This document shows positions 1 through 14,300 of a DNA stretch of 64,000 bases, one piece after another (the stretch's first letter is position 1; every line of letters begins with the position of its first letter). The notes beneath the pieces were generated by a model, which was not told where the DNA came from, did not search any database, and was given only the letters and a program-made list of their open reading frames with translations. Both the position numbers and the translations under genes were made by a program. The stretch is from Setophaga petechia (taxonomy: Eukaryota; Chordata; Aves; Passeriformes; Parulidae), in the NCBI GenBank assembly GCA_024362935.1, contig JANCRA010000014.1:9689258-9753257 (forward strand), in the 5' to 3' direction.

Positions 1-3000
1 GGTGTAAACCAAGTAAATGCTCACTGTAAAGCTTTTATTTGTAAGGCAAATCTTCATTAGGATTTATTTTCAAAATGTATTGTTTGGAGGTTCTCTCTTT
101 GTAACTGATATTGCCCATAGCAAAGGAGAGCTAAGTCTTGCAGAAAGGTTCACAGAGAGTGCAAGGTAAATTACAAATGCAGGTCACCTTCAAGCCTAAT
201 GCCTCTTGGCAGCGACCAAGAAACAACATGACACCTTCAAAAGAAAGCCAGCTTAAGGCTTGGTAATTCTCTTAATTCACTGCATTTATTCTGTTTCCTT
301 ATAATGAAATTAGGCAACTCATGTTTAGTACAGCAGCTAAAGAAACACCTTAAAGGAGGAAAGCAAAGCACACAAGTGACTGAGACTTGCTGTGAGTGCT
401 TGGGCAGGAAAGGCCCCCTGTTCTTGTGGGAATTAATGCAGACATGGTTAATGTACACAAGGGTTAAACCTCTCCATTTATCCCCTGCTCTTCCCGGCCA
501 CTCAGACCTAGAGACCTCCAAGTCCTTCTAAGAGCTCAATTTCACTGAGCACAATCACATCTGTGTCATTTATATTCTTCTGGTGCCTTCTGTTCCTTGG
601 CTGCTTCTGCTCCTCAGCCCCACAGTGACTGCAGCCCATCAAAGCACTTTCTGCTTTTTAATGGTGGTGGAAACCAATCAAATGCTGCACTTAAAAGTGA
701 CTGTATTACCCTGTTATGTTTTTACTGATTGAATGCTTTTATTGCCCATGTAGCTCTCTGTAGTAGTCTCTGATGAATTTAGATGCACATAAATTTGGTC
801 TAAATTTGACCAGTACCACTGTACAAATTAATCACTTTCCACTAATTAGCTGGGTAAGCTCACAATCACCAACAGGGATGTGGGTATGAGTCAGAGGAAG
901 GTAGCTGAGAAAGTCTCCTAAATTGTTCAGGGATCTAATCTGAAATGTCACATTATCCTTCACATTAAGAAAATGGAGTTCATACATGAGGTGATCTCTG
1001 GGCCACAAATATTCCCAGTATTGAGAAAATAAAATGTGTTAGAACAAAAAGGTCCTAATTTACTGCTCTGAGAGGCTCAGAGTTCACACAATTTCATGTA
1101 GGGCTATATATTGTCATTTGTTGAACTGTAAAAGCTTTCTAATGTCTGGGCCCTTCAGGCTCACTTTAAAATGTTTTAACATGGCACTACAAATAAAATA
1201 TTCTTAAGTCTCACCTCTTTTGAAATTGTTGAACTACAGTTTTAATTTTGTTCTTAGGAAAGGAGTTCTTAAACATTTGCCAATTCCTCATGAAATTTAG
1301 TGAAGCAGTCCAGGATATGAGTGAAAGCTATCTACTCCCATAAAAGCAAATATCTGCTAATTAATGCTGTGTGAATTGAAAGAACTGCAAAAGAGACATT
1401 AACAGCAAAATAACTTTGATGTGGCCTCCTACAGCCTAACAGTATAAAATAAACTTAATTCATGTCAAAACAATAGCATGAGAAGTAAATGCATATACAA
1501 AGTGTTTGGGCTTGCCCCTTTTAAATAATAACTCTGAAATTGTATTTTGCTGAGAAGAAATGACCAAGTACAGGAAATTTCCTCTGGGAAAAGTACATAC
1601 AACACACATTGCACGTGCAGTCAGGGAACATGCACAGTAGTAACAGCCAAGTAATTCTCCTGCATTCTAAATTTAAAATACTGTGTTTGATCCTGGATAT
1701 CCTGCAGAATCCCTCAGTATGGCAAGATGTCTTTCAAGTGTTGCCAGGGTGAATGTCTCAGGTCACAATTGAACACAAGAAGGACTGATAAAAAAATACA
1801 TTGCTCAAACAGGGGTCCAGTAATAAATGGTACTAGTGCTTTTTGGATTATTGCCTTGAAGGGCTAACTGTTTCTTCCAGAAATTTAAATCTGTGGAGTT
1901 TTAGTAATGTAGCTTTAAAGTAGTTCCAAGGACGTGAAGAATATCTGGCTGAATGATGGCAGGGCAGGGTACAAAGAGAGAATGGAGGGTCTCTTTCCTT
2001 GGTGCTAACTAACTTTCTGTGGATTGATGAAACATTATGGATCACAGGCAGGTCTTTTTCACTGGTAAAATAAAGGTCAGAAGAGAGATACTGATATATG
2101 ACAGTTGCTTCCTTTGTATGATTAAGAAAAGGCTTTTGAGGAAATATTTTCTAGAACTGTCAAATGAACTCTTTAACTGCTTTACTGAATTCTTTCCATG
2201 GGCTTGTTACCCAAACAGTCAACATAATTAGCAAGGAGTTGATTCTGCAACTTGTACCAAAAATTTTCTTCTTTAGGAAGTGGGCTGCCTACTCAGACAG
2301 AATATACACAAAACTCCATGGGGGCATCTGGGGCATTCCCCAGGGAGGGTCTGCTCTTGAAACAGGTGCAGCTGAGGGAAAGGGGGAGCTGTGGGCTGAA
2401 AAGTCATCAGAGTTAGGGGAAAACTTGCAGTTAAGTGATATGGATGATAAAGACATGACTGGAGGCTTTGGTCTTGGTTTTTAACTACAAGTGTTTTAAC
2501 TGAAGGGAGATGAGTATCTTTGTGGCATTTGATATTTTCCATATTGAAAATGTACCTGGGGACCCAAAGCAGGTGGGTAAGAGGAGGTGGGTGCCCATGC
2601 TATGGCTTCTTATTGGACTGTCTGTACCATATCACTGAGTGGAGGAAATGAACATAACCTGGTCTTTGCACAAGTATTTGTCATTTGTGTAGATGCTTGT
2701 TTGTGTCTAATGGCATCATTCATCATCCAAGAGGTGTGAGGTAGTTCATATTCTGTGGAGAATTGAAGACATTTGTCTGTAGAACAGAAGTCATTACTTG
2801 GGGGGAGACTTTCTTTGGGCAACATCTTGAATTTAAAGTCTACCTATGCAGTCATGTACTGTGTATTGTCTTATTCAGGTTATTTCTGGTAGTAAGATCC
2901 CTACTTCCTTTGGTAAGACTTTTGACTTCTGTATAGACTGCAAGTTCTTTACCTAGAAAACCTCAGAAAAAGGTGGCAATAGTGCAATGTAGTCCTGAGC

Positions 3001-5294
3001 TATAAATACTACATTAAACCAAAGAAGTTATACAGTAACAGAAATAAAAATAATGCAGTAGGTAGTTGCCTTGGGAGTCAGTACTAAAAACACAATCAAA
3101 CCCAAACACACTGGCTAAAGCTGATTTATTCCCTTGTTTGGTAGCTTTGCTCCTATGTCAGAGCAGAGTGATGAGGAAATGTAACTTTTCCTGCATGGGA
3201 TGGTGCTGATGGACTGTGTCACAACTGAACAGTGGTGGAGGTTTTTAGCATTTCCAATCATGGACCAACCAAACAATGTGTAAAGTGACAACCTATCAAA
3301 GCTCCATGTTAAACAGCCCCTAGAAGTTTCTAAACTTGATAATTACATCTATGCTGAGAAGCTTTTGAGCCATGCCAAGACAGTGACTGAAGCAGCTGTA
3401 TTGTTGAAAAATAGGCTTTAAAACAATGGATTCTCATGAAGTTTGGCAAACATAAAAATGAGATTAACTGAGAAGTTGGTGGGATTACTTTTTTGAAGCC
3501 TTCAACATATTTTCACTATTTAGCCTCTTGTGTAATTACAGCATTAGAACTGCAACATTTGGAATTCCTTTATTATTGAAATATATTTAATAACAGGGTT
3601 TAAGCAGCTATTGGCCATCAGCTGGGCCAGAAAATAAGACTTCCTTCATAATTAGAAAAAAGTATTCCTTGGGTTTAAATCCCTATTTAAATAAAACTGT
3701 CACAGAGACTCTTCAAGAGGAGGACAACACTTGATTCATTCTGAAGTATTGAATATGTTGGAGGAAGAGAATGAATAAGGAGAGAAATTTCCCTTTCATT
3801 ATTTTGAACAGAAATCAATGTTAAATGGAAAAAGCCCAAAAGCACTTGGCACTTTAGAACTTGACTATTTAAAAAAATAAAACAACAAAAATAGTTTTAT
3901 AAATAAAAAAGGCCCATCTATTTAAAAGGTCTTTTCTAAAAAAAAGAGGAAGCACTACATACATTTAAAAGACAAGCTCAGCTGAATGTGTAGAGACAAA
4001 AAAGAATCAGAGGTAATGTCCAGAGGAACTCTGGGTTGGATCCAGCAGAGAAGCTACTGCCTCTGCAAATTGCTGTAGGCCTAGTGATAAATAATCACAA
4101 GAACTAACTCAAAGCTACTCAATGCAGTGACCACTTGAAAGGTACTACAGTGACAAGTGACCACAGAATAAGAACAGCACCCAAATGCAGAGTTTGTTCT
4201 GTATCTTCTACTTTGCATAATACTACTAGAGAACAGAGCTGGAATAGGTTTAGAGAGCTAAACATACTTTTAAATTAGTTAACAAAAATCTTACTCTGTT
4301 TTGGTAGGTGAATCCTGATTAAATTATAATATGTTCACAGCAGGGGAAAAAAGCCAGATTGGTTTTTTGTGCCACTTGGTAATTATATAATTTTAAAATT
4401 ATCCCTTCTTCTGTATTGTATTTTACATTCTTTATTTGGAACAAAATACAACAAAAAGATGAAATCTGTCTATTTGGGTGTAACTTTCATGCTCAGCTGG
4501 AAAAGTCTGCAGAGTGTGGATCATGTGACCAAGCCATTCCAATTGTTGATAAAAGGGAATATCTCTTTCATGAAGTACACTGTGATATTAAGCTGTGTTC
4601 TGCACTAGTAACTGTAACAGGAATTCTCTTCCTGCTGCTCTTCAGCTTCAGTGCAATTTAACTGGTCAGAAAATGGCACAGGCATGTACAGCTAAGACAA
4701 TGTTCTTCACCAAGGAAGGAACTAATAACAAACCACTGCAAATGAAGCACTTTCAGAAAAATGCAAACTCACATCCCAAAGGACAGTATGGCAAGAAAGA
4801 TAATGACATGAGGACATTGTTAAAATTGCTCTTTTTGTCATAACTGAGGTGTACTCTTTCCTTAGATCTAAGAGTGCTCAGGTGTTGTTGGTTTGAAATA
4901 GGTTGTGGCATGAATATCTGAAGAAGTTATTACTGTCAGAAAAGTTTAATTCACTTCTTCACAGTAAAAAAGCACTTAACTTATGCTGATTGTTCTTTTC
5001 CTCTGCTCCCCCCTCCTCCACTTCTGCCTATAGCAAAACTCACAAGTTTTGGTCATGTAGGGATCTCATGGCACCAAAGGATGCAAGAAAACTTAAATGG
5101 AGTCTTTAAAGATCATTTGAAGCCAAGTAATAGAAGGGAGGCATTGACAACAGAGAGCAGATGTCTTCCCTCACAGAGTCAGTAGATGAGCTCTGGGCCA
5201 GCCTGGTCCAAGCATAAGTGAGGGAGCTTTGAACTTGACTTTTGTGTATTCTCAATTTAGCTGAACATGTTCTTTTTTCTTGGTCTGTTGGTTG
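1..5294 (-). other. SLC6A2 3' UTR and downstream flank, no other gene seen
   Basis: AT-rich sequence after the stop codon. Several minus-strand AATAAA or ATTAAA hexamers occur (for example at 4436-4431 and 4950-4945), but none has a clear downstream GT-rich element, so I do not fix the transcript end. A 16-bp AT palindrome lies at 4387-4402. Short open frames here show no family I recognise. No tRNA, CR1 or other repeat was identified. Confidence 0.5.
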
Positions 5295-5318
5295 TCATAT
5301 AGTTAGCCAGTGTTGGAG
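5295..5318 (-). CDS. SLC6A2: SLC6A2 coding exon 14 (residues 624-630 and stop)
   Basis: Acceptor TTTCCTTACAG|CTC, then codons for LQHWLTI and TGA (5297-5295). Human NET ends LQHWLAI, so this 24-nt coding piece is the canonical terminal exon, including the short hydrophobic C-terminus. It is the only candidate I saw in the 6.9 kb downstream of exon 13. The 3' UTR continues to lower coordinates. Confidence 0.93.
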   Translation of the reverse strand, partial: LQHWLTI

Positions 5319-8300
5319 CTGTAAGGAAACAGAAGTGGTTGTTAAATTACATCATTGATTCGAATGATGATGCAGACAGATACATTTTTTGACAAATCTA
5401 GAGTTACAAAGAAGTTTCAAAATGATGGATAGATTTCCACTCTGTAACTAAGTTTCTGTGCAGTCCAGTTTGCAGTGAGAAATGAGCTGAATGTAAAGGC
5501 TACTTAGTCAGATCTCAATTCAGTTTTAGATGTTCAGAACTGCCAGACATATATGAGAATAAAATATTTGTATTTGTTTGGTTACAGTAGGCAGTGTTTT
5601 ATTTACAACCCTAAACACTGTGAGTAAATCACTAAATCTGTTTTAGCACTAACAAAACCATTCCTGCCTGTTCATTGAAGATGGAAACAAAATGCTCTCA
5701 TATTTAGCATGGTTTGAGGTAACTTTGGTGGTTTACTTCTGAGGGCAGCCCTTTACTAATTTATGTGAAATTAATTTGCCCCCTTTTGGTCAGAGATTTG
5801 TGTTCAGAGGACCAGCACTCTGGTGTGGCTGTTTATAGCCCTTTCACACAGGAACATCTGCCCCTGGAAACATTGAGTAACAGCAGGAACAGTAAATCAT
5901 CTGACAACTGAGGCCAGAAACAGAAGAAAGAGAAGGCAGGAAGAGGTGTTGTGCTATTTTATATTCTTGGCCACATCAAATAAATTGTGGTCATGAAACA
6001 GGAAGCCTATTTGTGCTTTCATTCTGCATCCCATAAATCTACACAGATTATTTCCTTTAAAAGCCAAAATTTACTTCAAACAATATCTTTCAGAACAAGC
6101 AAAAGCCAGATTTATTTTTTCAGTATCAACATACAAACCACCACTATAAAATCTGGGTCACATTTTGTGGAGGTGTGCATAATTCTAGTTGCTTTCAACT
6201 TTGAAGACAGAAAGTGGTCCAGCATGAATGCTGATGAGTGTAACAGGCTTCACATTTGCATCCTTTTAATCTTCTACATAAAGGAGTTTATTTCAATAAG
6301 CTCATTTTATTTGCTAAAAGGAAAGCAGTATTTGGAAACCTATAACATATTTTTCATGGCTTATGAAGTCTCCAGCAGTGTTTTCAATCAACTCTAGTCC
6401 TGTGGGGAAAGCCAATTCCATGTGACCTGGTACATCATTTCATGACATTATAGGTAAGCTCTGACACTGGATGTTTTTTACTGTTTTCTATGTTGTGGGA
6501 CATAACTGCAGTTTCAGAAACATGATTTCAGCTTGCTGTGCAGTAACTGAGTGACAGGCCATGACCTCTTCAAATGCACATGACAGTTTGGAAATACCTC
6601 TGTTTATTGCTGAAATCTTACTGTATTCAAACACAACCTAAAATACCAGATTCAGGTGATCTGTAAAATTGAGGGCTCTCTTTAGGCAAAGAAGGAAAGT
6701 CCCAAAAGCTTTCCAAAAGGGTTGATGCATGTGGTACTGAGCCTCCTGTGTCTTGTCATGCTGGCAGAAATAAAGAGCTACAGACCTGCTAAGGCATCCA
6801 GTGTGGGGAGATTGATGCAAAGCTGTAGTTGTTGCTAAAGACAGGAAAGGGCTGGTAACAGAAGAAAGAAGCATGTGAAAGGTGTACTGACCTTAAACTG
6901 CCTGACATTTCCTTGGGCCACGAGTTGGTGCTCATTTTCAGGGGTGATACAGTAAGCTAGTCTCTAAACCAGACAGGAAGAAGAGGAAAAAGTCAGTCAT
7001 ATGAAATGGGATTATGTATGTAATCCCCAATCTATAGTGGGGAAGTAGCATGAACTTTATTTAAAATGGTAACTTAAATCTTTAATATCACTGCATCATG
7101 TGCCTTTACTCAGTCACTGAGAGAATAAGCCTATTATAAGCCCTTGGGTGTTAGCCTTTAATATAAGAAGCAACAGTAGAAAGTTTATGCAAATACTAAG
7201 TCCAAATATTTAGTGAGTGCATATAGAAAAGAATATCAGGAACAAGTTGGTATTACAGGCCTTAGATCCCCCAAATTCATGCTTTTCTGTTAGTGCTGTA
7301 AGAGGGTTGGCCAGACCCAGAGTGGGGGAGGAAGGAGGGACTGGGATTTCCCAGCTCATCCCCCTTGTCTACCCTGTGCTGTGCCCTTTGAGATCACACA
7401 TAGATTTTGATTTATTAGGAACTTTCAACCAACTTAAGGAGTTCCCATTAAATTAGGTTCATACCTTTCCCCATCCCTTCCAGAGCCTCAATTTGGGGCA
7501 TCATACTGGGGCTAGTGACTTGGATGCCATGTATTATCCTTTTGCCAAAATGCTCGTGGGGAAAGTGGGGAGCTGCTCTTTGCAGGAGCACTAACAGACA
7601 AACCAGAACTTGCTAACAGTACACATGAATGAGATAATGTGATTTTGGCCAGAGGCTTCTGCATCCCCGTCAGTAAACTTGAGCAAGAGGGCAAAAGCCT
7701 GATGAGCCAGTAGAAATTATTCTTTGAGACTTAAATTCTCCTGGAAAAATGTGTTTGTAGCCCTTCCCAGGATGGAACAAAACAAAGGCTTATAGAATTG
7801 CTGGAAATGAGATCTAGAAATTGTGCATCACATTGAGGTGTTAGAGCTGATAACAACAGCACAGCTGAGGAATTCCAGCTTTGGGGCACCTTTCTGAGGT
7901 GAACATGATGTGTAATGGTTGCAATGTTTCAGAAACAATTTGTTCCTTTGGGTTGGCTGGGTCAGTGTGAGGGGGGTGTGACCTATCTTTGTAAAGGTTG
8001 AGATCCTACTTTCTGCTTAATTCTGTGTGTGGTGTTGGTTCCGTGATTTGCCTAAGAACATCAAAACCTTGCTACACCATTGTGTAAGTGTAGCTGTAGG
8101 AAAGGAGAGCAGTAGAGCTTAAGTGTAAGTCAGTGGGTCTAGATAAGGTTATAAAATCATGACGTGATGGGGAAAAAACCTGGTGCTGTAAAATGGTGAG
8201 GAGCCTTCTGAGCGCTGTCAGAGGTTTTAAGATTACAGTGAGGGTATATAGACAGTGAAGGCAGTTAGTATGATGGTAAAAATGATATGGCTAGTGAACC

Positions 8301-11300
8301 TTAATCATGTGCCACTTTGAACTGATAAATAAAGAAAAGTATAGATCAGCTTGAAGACCATACCTCATAGCTGAATATGAAGATAGCATAATTTGTACAT
8401 TCTTTGTTAATAAACAAAAATCTAATCTCGTTAACGATCAATTACATGCATAAAAAATAATTTTTCACAATTATTATGGTGCTATATGGAAAGCTAATTT
8501 CTGTCTAGAGACTCAAACAGAATGCAGTAATCCTACCTCAAACCACTGATCCACCTGACAGATGGATTCAAAAGGTCACTCATAAGTAATAAGTTTTGGG
8601 AGAGAAATAAACTGTCAACTTAGACCCAGCCATTTCATTTCACAGCAGCCTTTCATGACATTTGATTAGTGTTGCACTTACTTCCTTAAAGGTCCCACGC
8701 ACATTCATGAATTTATAGATGATGTAGGCAGGCACGAGGACCATGGAGGACAGAGCTATGCCCCAGCCAATGCGGTTTGCCCACAGAGGGAAGGTGTAGT
8801 CATCATAGGTCAGAGGCTTGAAATTTATTATGCTGACTATCACCACAAACTGGAGAAGAAAGTATAAAATGAACCACAGTTTTAAGATGAAGAGCCTTAC
8901 TGGAAGTGATTCCAGGTGTTCTATTAGGCAGCCACCCTAAAGTTTATTTTAAACCAGCTTTGATTTACCTTCAGCCTGTTTACTTTGTGCCTCTTACTGC
9001 TTAAGCTGGTGAAGTTCTTGATGTGTTTACTAGTATTAACAGCTCACTTTAGCTACTGTGGATGTAGATTATTTGAAATTTTGGTGGGAAGATCCAGTCA
9101 CTCAGACTGTCCACTACTGCCTCATTTAAACTAGTGTTTCAGATGTAGAAAAGGGATTCTGTAGTCAAGAAAAAACTGCAGGATCTATTGTTTTTACTTT
9201 CTTTGTTTTCCAGAAATATTAGACTTCCTTTAAGAGCTTTGTACCCATTTTTCAGCATGATACATGTACTGAGGAAAGGTAGAGCAGCCTTATGGCCTGG
9301 AAAACAAAGTTGCTTTTCTCTTCCTGTGCTTCCCTGTCCAGTGCTAGATGCAAGAAGGAAAGAGTGGTGTACCACTCTACTTCTGTCCTGCTAAATCCAA
9401 AATCCATGTGGATTGTATAACATGCAGATATCCTTGATTTGGTTCTTTGAGACTGTATGTTCTGCTCAATATTTCAATTTCCAAATGAAAAATATTTTGA
9501 GCCTAGGGTTTTGAAGACTACACTGAGATAGTGTAGGTTGAAGGAAGATCATAGTGTAGAATCTGGTTAGAAAAATACTAATTGCATTTTGTGATTTTCC
9601 TTGGGATTATGTTCATAGCTGCAGGTAATATGGAGAAAGAGCTTCAAGAACTTTCAGATGGAAAAAAAGAAGTGTGCATTGTGATGGCTGAGAGATGCGT
9701 TATTTACAGATTTATTCTGACTTATGTTTTCAGGCTTTTCTAGGAAGGCATTGAGGCTCTTTCACCAAGACAGCTTAAACTTCCTGAAGGTTAAACAGGT
9801 GGGCTCTCCACCTTTAGCTAGATTGTTACAACACTCATGATAAAATATAAATTTTCAACTGTCTCCTTGTGTGCAAAATCAAAGGATGCTTGCTCCAGCC
9901 TTTTCCCATTCTGCTTGAGTCAGCCTGCTTGAAGTGCTGCAGGATATAGTTCCATAAAAGTTCCTTTATAGAACTGTGTTTAAAAGGATAATTAATACAG
10001 GCTTGGTAGGTGTTTATGGATGAATTGGGGTCATAGTTTATATATTTAAAAAACCATGGACCTGTTCTGAAAGGCTCCCCAGTGTATATTTGCAATATCA
10101 GTAATGCTTTAAGGTTGCACAGCTTTAATGCAAGTAATTGTCTCCCAAAGTCATAATAAGGTCAAATTTCTGTATTATTATTCTGACCTTTTGATTTACA
10201 AATATGCACAGGAAGAGATTCCAATATAAAACTCGAACTTAGTACTGAATCTAACCTTTACACAAAGCAACTAAATTCACACTTTGGGATTTTTTTCTCT
10301 AATGCAATGGAACACTTGTTTTTCCAACAGACAGCTTACAAGGTGTATTTCATACAATTCTTCAGTGTTTCACACAGCTAATTATAGGTTGTAGTTGTAT
10401 AATTTTTTTATGGTGTCATTTCACCAATTGGGGATCCTGGTGTCCTCCAATCAAAAATACATTTTTGCTAACACAATCTCTTACCCCTGGCTAACTTATT
10501 TTCCCAAGGGAATGGTTTGTGTTTAATATGCAGAGGTGCTGCAGGGACAGGGAGGACACTGCCTAAGTGTTCCCTAAGAAAAGCTGCCTTCTTAAAATCA
10601 TGCTAAAATAAAAGAACAGAAGAAGACCACAACCACCATTAGCTTCTCTTCCACAACCGAAATGTAGTATACAAAATATACCCAGCATATAATTTCAAGG
10701 AGAAAAAAGAATTAAATTGGACTGTCTTCTATTCATCCCAACCGTATCTGGCACAGCAATAGGTATCTTGCTCTTTGTATCTATTGTGTATTCTGGGTAG
10801 CAAGGCACTGGTATTCTTTTCATGATGGAGTAATTATCAGCACTTACCAATAAAAAAGCAGGACTAACAAACTTCCAGCAGAGTCTCCAGTAGAGGCCTG
10901 GTTTGAAGCCCATCATTTGTTGGATGTCTTCACTGAACCTGTCCACACCTAGAATGGATGTGAGCAGATGCAAGCATGAGACTGACTTCAGTCTAAACTG
11001 ATGAGATGCTGGCATACCCAAAGTAGCTTTTTCAGAAACCAGACATGAATGACTTCCAAATCAGAAGGCATAAGAAATAACAACATTAATCTCCTTTGCA
11101 TGTCTAGGTGTGTCTTTGACAACACTATATCTGACTTAAATACCTGTTGCAGACAGCAGCATTATCACTGAAAAGAGGCATTTCCAAAATATCTAGAATT
11201 TAAGTTGTAAATAGTACAAAATTTTTTAAATAGCTAAGGATTATCGTAACCAAATTCCTCTGTTATTATGAGTATGCTGCAGGAAAATGTAAACCCTCAC

Positions 11301-14300
11301 ATAAACTGCTTGCTGAGAATGAGGTAGATTCATAACATTCTTAATTTATCAAAGGAGATTTCTTTGTTCCACTTAAGACATACTTACTTTTCAGTGTTTC
11401 ATTGAACATCACAGGATGTTCTTTATTACAAATATAATTTCATATTTATGAATTTTCCAGAAAACTCAGGCAATTTTTCTTCTGTTAATTGTAAATATGT
11501 ACAAAACTACACCACATTAGAATGGGATGATTAACACTGATATAAAATGGGGAAAAAAGTATCCTCTGTCTTCTGTAAAAAGAAAACAATATCTGACTTT
11601 ACACTTTAGAGACAGTGGCTCTGTGCATTCTGTCATGTCAGACTATTTGTTTATAATTTATTTTGGTCAATATGTTCAGGAAGTTTACTTTTAATCATGA
11701 ACCCATTAGGTAAACAGTAGAAATACAGCTTTTTTCTATGAATATTTGTTTATTAGAGAGCACATATAGTTTTCCATAAAGATTATTTCTTTTGATGTTG
11801 ATCAGTTCAGCACAATTTATTTATTTAATGTAAATAATTTGGACTGCTTGAATTAGTCCATTGTACATAATAGGATGCAAAATGTTTTCAGGGTGTGGAC
11901 ACTTAAGTGTAAATGTCACAAAACAATTTCCATCCCTCAATATTATGTCCAGGTGAAGAGAAATAGCCAAGAAGGATTTGCAAATGCTCTTTAAACTTAA
12001 TCTGATTCTATTTGCAGTGCTTTCTGTGAACTTTAAAGTGACTGAATTTTAACTGCTATGAACACTGACTGAAATTTATCATTGTGGAGAAGGTCAAAGA
12101 CAAAGGTATATCAGAATTTTATTCAAATATTTCCAGACAGATGCACTTGGAGCTGAGACAGTGCTTGGTGCCCAATTTCTGCTGAAAACGGGGGATGACT
12201 GGGCCATGCTCTCAGACTGCACTTTTCCACAATTTGCTTTTTCAGTACTGCATGTCTTCAAATAATTTTCTAAGAATCAACCTTTAAGCAGAATACAGCC
12301 ATAGGTACAGATGATGGTACCAGGACTTGGTTTCAGAGATACTTAAAATTTATTATCAGGAGCTGGTTAAATACCCAGAAATAGAATATTCACCAGAAAG
12401 ATGATATCAGTGTTGCACATGAGGAAAATTGGTAACAACTGAGCAGTCATAACTAAGGCACATCTACACAGTAAAGCAAACTAGCTCTCTTACATGCACA
12501 GTTGGCCTTTGCAAGAAAAAACTTCACAGTAAATGGTCATAGATAGAATTTGAACTAAATTTCCATGATTTTAGTCTGTGCCAAAATGTCAATGCTTGCC
12601 TTTAGGCTGGCTTAATATTCAGCTGGGTCATTAAGGCAAGAGGGGTCTATCAGAAAAAAGAGGCAGACAAGATCATGCCAGCTTTAATAAGTTTAAATAG
12701 CACCTGGGGCTGTAATAAGCTCTTTATAAAGCAACAGGTCATGCTGTGTCAGTAGAAACATCTGTCAGCTGCTCAAGAAAAATGAATAGATATTTTCCCA
12801 ATTATGGGGAGGCTGCAGGAAGAAAGAAAAAAATGATAAAGACAGAGGGTGTAAAAGAAAATTTGACTAACTTTGGCCTGGTTTGTGAACCATCTACAAA
12901 GCTTAGCTACTGTAAAGTGCAGTAAATCCTGTTTTAATAGTAGAGAAAGTAACTTTCCCCTAAAAACTGAAGAAGCCTCTGCTTCCAAGCTAAGCTGTGA
13001 TCACTCATCCACATTCAGCTCTTTTACAGGGATTAGAGACAGCAGTCTGTGAAATAAAGTGCCTCCATTATTTTGTGAGACAACAGCCTATGTGCTGCTT
13101 GCTCTATGCTGATGTTGGGTGACAAAATTAGTGCATTAAAACTATAAACTATTCCTTTAATAGATTGAACAGCTCAGCTTTATGCATGGAGGCCATTCTT
13201 TCACTTCACTCACCCTCCAACAGTTCTTTAGCTGCAAGATAAAGCTTGTTTGATTAGAGGAACATGGTAAGGCAGAATGGATGGATAAATAAGTGACTGA
13301 GAGAGGCAAATAGCAATAAGAATAAAAATGTCTAAGAACCCTCTGAATCATATATTAGCTCTAAACACCATGTCTGAATAAAAATGAAGAGGACTGTTTC
13401 CAGAGGAAGAACAATCTTATTGGGAATCAGGGCAACTCGTTTAATACTGACTTAAAGGGAAGGAGATTTGTAGGCTGCTATGACATTGAAACCTGGCAAT
13501 AGTGAAAAGAGTTGAGATCAGCCAGGAACTAAAGCATGAGAATAAAGAGGAGATCAGGAAGGAAGAGGTCATTTTTTTAGGTGGCTATAGCACATCACTG
13601 CACTCTGACTGGCAGAGAGTGATTCCAGTCTGGTGCCAGAGGTCAATTAAATACTCCTAAAGCTTGACACATTTGGGATGAAGTAAATCCCTACTCCCTT
13701 TTTGTGGTCTAAGTTAGTATCAAATACTAGAAATATATTTTCTGGTATCTAGTGTGTTGGGTATTTTATACCATTCTATGAAATAAATAAACTGCTAGTA
13801 TTTTACAATGAAGTAGAATATTGTGACCAACAAAAGGGATGGATGTAGGAATTATTATAACTCTCTAAAAACCACCATTGTTTGTGTTGTGTGGAGAGTC
13901 CTTGAGATTGGCCCTGGGGGACTAATGAAAAGAGAAAACAGGTGAGTCTGTATTTAGGCTAATCTACTTTTCAAAGTACCAAATCTAAATCTGCTACTGC
14001 AAGTCATCAGCAATACTAAGAGTCATAAAATACTGGCAAAAGGAGTAACTTTTCCATCCCATCACAGTCCCTTTCACAAGGCTGTTTGCTTTGGCTTTGT
14101 GCAGGGTCTCAAAGCTTGGCCCACTGAATGCCTGCATTCCTGTCACTGCTCATAAATCAGGTGAAAATCACTCTATGAAACCTGACTTGGCATGGTTTTG
14201 TGTATACAAGGCTGTGCTGTTATCCCTTAAAATGATGTGCAAGCCCATCATGAGCACTTGGAATTTTAGAAAAGCTTTTACACATGCAAGAGGAAGAGCT

